A stretch of DNA of 64,000 nt from positions 57,951,578 to 58,015,577 of the forward strand of contig NW_019211456.1 of NCBI RefSeq assembly GCF_002443255.2, read 5' to 3'. Position numbers and translations under genes: made by a program. Source of the stretch: Varroa destructor (taxonomy: Eukaryota > Arthropoda > Arachnida > Mesostigmata > Varroidae). A model generated the notes under the pieces. That model did no database searches. It had not been told where the DNA came from and saw only the letters and a program-made list of their open reading frames with translations. Below, piece by piece: positions 51,420 through 60,400 of the stretch. The first letter of the stretch is position 1. The number at the start of each line of letters is the position of its first letter.

Positions 51420-54400
51420 CTGGAAACATTGAAAAAAAATTGCAATTATTGCATAATATATATATATATATATATACTATAAACTAATTTTTTCTATAAA
51501 CCAACAGTTTTTTTGTTGAAATAGATAATATCTAGTTAGAGCTTTTCAACAACAGAGAAGCAATTTAGATTGCGAGAAGCGTACAAAACCTACTATTGGC
51601 TTTCTGAACACGGTTTTTTTAAATTACCCAATTATAGGTACAGTTAACAAAAAAAAATCCGTCCATTCATCCATATGAAACATCAATATATACGAATAAA
51701 GTGAATTTAATCTATTTTAAAATACAATATATTTTTTGTCACACTTTTCTTAAATATAGTAATTGATTAATCAAAACATCTCTGATTCTTACCATCGGTG
51801 CTACGTAGCGTGCTCGTGCTGCCCCGCTGCCGAGATTCGCGCGCGTTTGAGCATTCACCCTCACCTGCCGCGCAATTAGACGCTTCCAGCTGGTTAGAAA
51901 TGTCCTCATCTTTTGACATCGTTGATTTACCGTCCCGGACCTCGCAATAAAATGGCTCTTTTGTCAACGTTTTCAGGTCATCAATGCTCTGGTAAATGTT
52001 AGGCCGGAAGTCCAATTCTGTAAAAACGTTATGAACGATATTTAAATAAAATGTGCAATTTCGTCAAGAAACCATAGTTAGTACACAGTGTTAACATTAA
52101 GATTTTGGTTTTAGCGACTTATGTCACCACAGAAACGTCTACCATAAGAGGACTATCAAAATATTTTTCTGTCCCCAGTTTTTCTAGCTTCGTGATAAAC
52201 ATAAACAAGCAAAAATCTGCTTTTTCTTTCCTATCTCACTCATCACTAATTTTTTTAGGAGTTAAAGATGCTGAAAGAAGTTAATGGGCTTGGAAACTTG
52301 GGCCAGACTATGTACTGATATATTTTTGTGGTATATATTGTCTGGAAGGTATAATGAATGAGGTATCGTTTTGTTGAACTGACCAAATCGCCCGATTTGC
52401 ACTCGGTATGAAAGGGATCAAAAGAGCTTTGAAAGATATTTCCTATACTTTGTTTTATTATCTACCTGATGTTTATGCACTGTTACGTCCAGGTATAAAC
52501 CTTCCAATAGCCGTCTCAGATTCCTTGGACTCTATTTATATAAGTCTACTTCAAGTTCTAAAGTGTTCTACCTTTAAAACAAAGTCTTCAAACTTCGTAA
52601 GAATTCGGAAAATCAATAAACTTACTAGTAACCAGTTTCTTGTGTCAATTATACTAATCCTTATAAAAAGATATCGGTAAATACTCAGCTACTTAGATGA
52701 AACTACTTTTACGAATAACAAAAGCAAAATATATAAAAATCAAAAATAAAATGCTATAAATTCGCCTAGACGTTAAGTCTACACGTACAGTCAGTTTACT
52801 TTTTTACACGAATTGTATTCCCTATAAATACCCAAAACGATACCCAAAATAGACGCTCTAGTTAACATTAGTTTTTACATTTTTTTTTTTAATTTTCGCT
52901 TTAATTTAATTTAATTATAATTAATTAAATCATTTTAATTTAAAAAGCAATCATAACATTCACCTTTACTCTTTCTAGCGGCATATTCTTCGCCACCTGA
53001 AGCCGTATTCAGGCCAAATGTCCCTTGCTGGCCAGAACGGGGCAGAGTTGTACTGCAACAGCCCTTTTTACTTCCGCCTCTTCCGCCGCTTCCATCTGAT
53101 CCATGCCGCTGCTGTTGTTGGAAATGCTGGGCTCTTCCCATGGTGGCATAGTACGAATCTTCTCCGATTTTTGCTCGCTCCACGTTCGAGTTTTTTGTGT
53201 GGCTTAATGTACATACAGCCTGGACGCCTGTAAAGGACAACTCACATAAACGTACCTCTACATGCAACATGGAAATTATAATAGAAAATCACGTACAATA
53301 AGAAAACAATTACAGTTTCTAGGTATCTGTTCTGCTTTTTAGACCGAGTTCTTTAAAAGTATATTTACTTAAGTAACTAGTATGGTCATATGCAGATACA
53401 TATTTGTGCCCTTTTGTTGTATATATTTGTACATGTGTGCAAGTGCTGTTGCATGCCTGTGAAGAAACGTATGTCTAGTTCCCGTTACCCGGCTAATTAC
53501 ACCTCTCTCTCACAATAGTTGGAAGAGAACCAATATTTCAATTGCAAGATACCTTTTCCTGTTTTTGCTACTTGGCCTGAAGAACTTTCGATAACATTCG
53601 AAGCTGTTCATGCACTATTAAGCATGCACGATCCCCAGGGCGATAACGTGTCCGTTCTAGGGCATGGTTGGAAACGAAAACCATAAATTATCTTAAACAG
53701 TATTTTATGCCAGGGACCAAGAGCGACGCTTGTTTAACCACTCGACAAAAAGTTTATTTTATATTTATGTACTGTTTAAACGTTAGCTAATACCTAAATC
53801 AGTCCCTAAAAATCACAAACGTTATTATTTGCAGGCACAATCTTTCAGACAGTAGAAACGGCGTTCACGAAACTGAACTCCATAACCATAACGAAGGCAA
53901 TCAGTCGCTAAGGGAGTACCTGCTCGAACACGAAAGCTCAATAGTCAACAAAGCTTGAATCGACCAAGCAAGAAGAAGGGATTTGCGTACGCTGCAAACG
54001 GAACCGAGTAACGTGCTGAGCATTCTTTTTCTAGTATATAGTACACTCAAGTACAAACAAGCGACACCATAAAGGATACCCATTGTTTTACAATATCTGC
54101 GTACGCTAAAGGCAAATGAATTAATCATTTTCATTTCCTTCTTGTTGTTTTCCTGCTGTGCAATACTACTTTTTTGGCTCCATACATTTTAATCAGTAGG
54201 AAAGCAATGGCAGACAATGTATGTAAGGCCTGAGCCATTCTTAGCTCGCCTTTTCGAAAACCGAACGGAAAGGGGACCTCTAGTTAGATATGGCACAGAA
54301 GTTGCAAAGTGATTTCTCGAACAGCCAGACATAGAGGATTTCATTCGTAAGAAGGTAACAGCGATACATGCTATAAGCTTGCAAGAGATTTCAAAGATAC

Positions 54401-57400
54401 GCGGTCTGTAGCTAGTGATGAACAAGAAGTTGCCAATTCAGGATCCCTCTTTCAGACATTTATTGCAAGCATTTACCACTTGATATAAATGGAACATTAG
54501 AAGACAATTAACATAATCGACATCAAATGTTTAAAAGCGTACTATACCTATTTCGTTAATGTTTTTTTTTGTCTTGTCTAAGCTTAAGCTATAGTAATAT
54601 ACGGAAAATAGAAAAATTATTATTATACATTCTACATATGCTTTAATATGCTTTATATGATGTATAGAGTAAAGGGACATTCATGTAAAGTGGAGAATAT
54701 AATATTAGCAATCTGCAAATTAACGAACTGTGATGGCCAAAACAGTTCAATCACAATAAATTGGCCCATATGACCTGACCTGCGCTAAATAGTGGGGCTA
54801 TTTGGGTTGCTGAAAACTTAACGAACAAATCAATCAATCAATCATTGAAATTCAGGAGGATATGCCCTTCCTCCGATTAAGAACTGTTATTTTATTATTA
54901 GGTGAAGTTAATGTCTTATAATAATTTACTGCCAAATTGGATAGTTCAAAATGTATTATTCATCTGCCATTAGTTCGCGTGAAGTTCTGCTGCACAATGT
55001 GAAGCCATCTTCTGAATGGCAGATGTACTGCGATGCCCACGAATTGCATTTTGCTTGACAAAGCAAAACAAGCATTTGCGCACCGTTTGCCAACTTCACC
55101 GGATTGATGATTTCGTGTGTAAATAATTACCTATAGTAAACCTTGATAGTAACGGGTATGTCAGCGTACTATGCCAATAAATTCATAAAACTCTTGTCAG
55201 AAGCAACTACATAAGATGCGTTGTTGACAAGAATGATGTATTTTACAACGAGTGGGACGCTATGTTTGTTCGGACTGCGCTGAACTTTTGACTCCTATCT
55301 TTGAGATTCTGAAATTTTGAATGAATTTTTTCCCTTCCCCATTATTATATATCCACCGTATAGATGGTGAAAGTACATTATTGAAAATGATTAATGTCTC
55401 AAAGTGATAACAAAGTGCAATTCCCGAATCCCTTATCAAGCAGAGATAAGAGATATTACAACACGATACAGCATTGGATTCTGCTGAATTCACGTGTATC
55501 ACAGATCGAATACCCGCTGAATTTTGCTTGTAGGGAATAGCCCACATGACGCTTTAAATCTTAGAATCAATTCGATCTTTTATTTTGAACCTTTACACAG
55601 TAGCCACAGAACCGTACCTAACAAGTTCATGCTAATATTACGCAAAAAGGCTAATTTACACGCTATTGCAATTAGTACCCTGCGTACTAATCGTATATTT
55701 TTATGGTGCAATGTTGAAACGTATGGTATCCAGATTCAGTGCAAGTATATAGCTCTAACTATTTAAGCGCAAATACCTGAAGGTCCAGCAGCACCGATTC
55801 CTACGGGAAGATTTCCGATGCTGTTTGAGGTAAAACTGTTCGTCGAGGAAAGGTCATTGTTCACAAATTTGATATTATTCGGAAGCAAAGTTTGAACGTT
55901 GCTCACCGCTCCGCAATCGGGGGTAGCCTAAATATAAAGAAAAATATTTTCGTTTTGAATTACGAATAAATATACATTATCTTCAAACTGTAGACCCCCT
56001 GCGAGGCCTCGTCTATTTAAGGCAATGAAAATACCCTATTTACTTTTCGTTCCTAAAAGTCAACAGAGCATACTTAATTGCTTTGAGAAATAGAACACAG
56101 GAGAGAAAACGTTCTCCATGACGAACGAACCGAACTTACAAAAAAGACCTATAATAGAGATTTGTAAATTAAAAGCTGTTTACGAAGACGGTCACCAGGT
56201 AAATGCGACGAATGAAGGCAGCGAACGTAGTTGAGAACCTTGAGTTGTCACTAGTATGAAATTACCTGATAGTTCGCCTGATAGGTTGAATTATCTAGAT
56301 GATGTTCCGGGGTCATTCGTTCCGCCGTATAGGTCACATAGGCAAGTTCAGATTTGAGTCTATTCACTCTTCGTCGGTAATAGAATGCCACACATAGGAG
56401 AACGACGCAACATAGAAACGTTGAGAAAAGAACCCCAGCCATCACCCCTGCAATGGGGATTGTATTGCAAAGAAAATTATTCTGAAAGCTACCGTGCCTA
56501 AAAATATCCAATAATGACTATGAATATATCTAGTCTTGTTGATGACAAATATATATTAACTTACAATATCGATATATAATCGACGTGATTCTTATTTGTA
56601 ATAAGATGTTCGCAAAAGACATACCAACATGAGGAACTATGCCATTTGTATGCTATGTGCTTACACAGCATTGTGTAAACATCGGACAATGACTGACCCG
56701 AAAGAAATCTTACCTAGACCTTCTTTCTAGTCTTTTTTACAAATAGTCATGTCTTCTGTACGGTGTAAGACGTGACTATCTGTCGGGTGGGAGACAGGTG
56801 AAGAAACGTGTATGAATTATATTCAGTTCTTCATTCATATCATAAATGTCATAATATTAACATGGCCCTATTATGCTATTGATATATAAATTATTAAAGC
56901 TATGCAATCATCCTTCTCTCGACAAATTGCTGTACCACAAACACATTTTGGTCTTCTTTTTCAATAAGAGCCTACATCTAATTCCTTTGTTCACAACAAA
57001 CTGTAAAGTCCTCACTTAATTACTTAACAAAACATCATTAAATTTATTCAAACCGTGCACTGGAATTGTAAATACTGCTGTATAACTTTATTTTTCAGTA
57101 GGACGAGTAGGATATGATAGGCTTAGGCCATAAATTCTTGACCGGATTCAAATAGCCCAAGTAATTGAATTGTCTGAACATGAAGTCAGAACTTGGGGCG
57201 ATATCATACGCAGGCAGATTAATAAATTATTTGAAAAAATAGAAAAATCGTTTAAGGATACTATCGATTAACGCAAGACACCTAGCTAGGTGTACCATTA
57301 TTATTATAAACAGCCAACTGATCATAGCTGTCGCCATATAATATTGTCATAGCTAAATAACATATATTATAAACTTGACTATGTATCATATGAGTTAACT

Positions 57401-60400
57401 TTACTATTAAGGACGTAACTGATAAATCTAGTAGGCAGTGTGGATACAAGAATTATCGTCAAAGTATTATATATTTGCACATTATTGAAAAGTTCGGTAT
57501 GAGGAGACTTATGCGTAGGACTCATATTTTAAGCATTCACGGTGGCCTCCATGAAAAGGACTTGTTCACGTATTGATTTGTTTCTATGAATTCTGCTAAA
57601 ACATTTACTTGGCCGTGCCTTCAAGCTTTGAAATATTAAACAACTTTTCGACTTTCGGCACCTATGTGTTTTCCACTCTTATACGCGTCATTGTATCGGT
57701 GTGTTTTGTACAGCATAACGTACGATACGATCAGAAGACAAAGTTAGTTAGTCCTTACAAATGGAAATCTCCACAGTAGAGAGATGCTTTACCACACCCT
57801 AGAGCGAATTGAAGTAAACAAAGTTTCTATTGCGTACTAAAGCATTACATGTGAAGTTCACAATGTCGTAAAAAGAAAGTATTCGGTAAGGTTATATTGA
57901 TTGCGTCTTATTTCATTGTATTGCATGGAATACCTAGTAGACATTTAACCTAAATCGCTTTTGGTGGTCGAACGGTTCGATTGATGTTTACGAAGTACTT
58001 ATAGTAAAAATAAATTAGTTCTTGGGAAAAAAAGAAAAGTTTAAAAACCTTGAGAGTTTCAAATCATTCAAACTTGATACATCTACAAATGTTCATCAGC
58101 CTTACTAACAGTTGGTGAGCGGTTCANNNNNNNNNNNNNNNNNNNNNNNNNNNNNNNNNNNNNNNNNNNNNNNNNNNNNNNNNNNNNNNNNNNNNNNNNN
58201 NNNNNNNNNNNNNNNNNNNNNNNNNNTATATATTCATTCTAAACATGTACTGTAACGTACGGATGGCGTACGTGCTCCAAAGGACTGAACTAACTTCTTG
58301 ACTCGAAGATTGTGTCTTAGATTAGATAATACTACACTTAAGTTGAAATTACTGAAATGTTTTAATACAAACCCTGTGGCTGATTGTTATAGGCAGTGTG
58401 ATCTCTAAGCATTACACTTCCAGCTACCAGCGTGCCGCATTCCCGACCTGAAAATCCACCGCGGCACACACAACCTTTCACTGGGTCGCAGAACATTCCC
58501 GGCTTTGAGTCGCACTTACAAGCCTAAAATAGAAATCAAGACGTCACTAACGCAATGCTACCATTTATGTGCGTCCGGTGTGCAATAAAAGTTAAGAACC
58601 TTCGTAGGACCCTAGTGATTCCTTCGATTGATGATGGTTATGTAATTACCAACCTTTAGAGTAGCATGGCGGAATAAGTATAGTTAACGCGTCGTTCAAA
58701 AAATAGGTCTGGTGTATAAGAACAAAACGCAGCCGAAAGAGCCCCAGAATATTTGCCCTATGTGCTGTATCGGTGATACCGCTGGAAGACATACTTAAGA
58801 GTAACTTTTTAAGGTTAAAACCGGAACCTGGGACCTAGAGAATGTTTCTCACACTAGCCGACTATCTGAGTTTGATGACGGCCATTTGAAGATACTTTTG
58901 AAGGAAGACGGCTGACAAACAGCTTACGAATCGGTAAAAAAGGTTGAGCGATAGCCGCAAGACCGTTAGTAACCATCTCAAGGTAGCCATCTCAAAAACC
59001 TAGTAAACTCAACAAGGATATGCCGCTTAACGTTGTAGCTCGACATCTCACTTGGTATCGAGCATTACGCAGCCTCAGTAACCAATTTTTGCACAGAAAT
59101 GTCGCCGATAACCAAAGACCTCAAAGAAAACTAAACCTCAAAGAAAATTACACTTCGTGTTTGGTAAGACTATAAGAGCCTGATTCACTGGAAATTTCTT
59201 CATATGAACCCCAGGAGTTAATCGGCACGTTTATTCAGTCCAGTTGTATCAAGTTGATCAGGTTATCCAAACGGAAAAAACCGGCCAGGCGAGGTCAGGT
59301 CATCCTGCCTTATCACAACGTGAGACCACACATAGCAAACATCGTTAAGGGTGCCCTCCTTGATTTTGAATGGGAAGTCTCGTTGTACTTTTTATATTCT
59401 CCGGACCTTGCGCCGATCGATTTTTACTGTTTTCGTTCACTGGGCCATCAGCTTCGTGGCGCTACCTTCGCCACAGATCAACAATCCAATACGTGTCTCA
59501 GAACTTATTCGAGACGACACCCAGTATCCTTTTGGCGAGGAGGCATATATCCATTTTGGTGGAAGGACGAGAAAAGTCGTGAACAGTAACCGGGCATACA
59601 TAACACGATAACTTATTATTACAAAAATAAACAATGTAGTGTTTTTTTATTAAGTAAAAATAATCCAATATAATTGTAAATAAAATTAAAAAACTTATTA
59701 TATAAATAAGGAAAACAGCCTAAGTTCAGTTACAGGTAATAATGTGATATCCCATTTTTATTTATAGAGTGTCATTTAAGTCAAACAGTAAAAAACAAAC
59801 AGCGACAGAACGCATCGATGAAATCTAAACTAGTCCTAGAGTTTCTGGGAGTAATTAATAGGCCAATCAGGCTGCTCGTTGCATCTGTGATTTGCTTTTT
59901 GGTACGCTTTAGTGTCTTTCTGTCTTGTGTTCAAACTGCGTAACACTCCGTCGAAGATATTAATTTCATAAACTTTCGTATGATCAATAAGGATTAGGTG
60001 TTTTCATTCCATCTATTGAATAATGTCCCCACCAACGGGTTATATTATAGCTGTAACTCTCTGTTATAGCGGTTGGCTAGTTAGTTAGTTAGCTGGCGCT
60101 GGTAGCCTTCGTGCTGGGAGCGAACTGCTTGATGAAACCTAACGCTTAACGCTGACACCAGACGTAAAACTTGAAACATAGAGGATTAGCACAGGAAGTG
60201 TTGGCTGGCTAAACTGCTGGAACGAGTTAGGCTGGGAAAATAATCCCTTCGAGTAAGTAGGAAACGATAGAAGAGCTATGGGTATTTTAGACAACACAAG
60301 CTGGATGAAAGAAGAGACCTGTGGTACGAGGATATGTGTTAGCTGTACGTGAGCGTCTGCATGAATCCCTTTTACGGCACTTCGTGAAGCAACAATAGCA

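Noticed and set aside
53830..54425. Protein-like plus-strand readings in receptor intron F-G
   Set aside because: Several in-frame stops and no recognisable family; could be a decayed insertion but not supportable.
59437..59634. Minus-strand open frame over the mariner remnant
   Set aside because: Shadow of the transposase sequence on the other strand.
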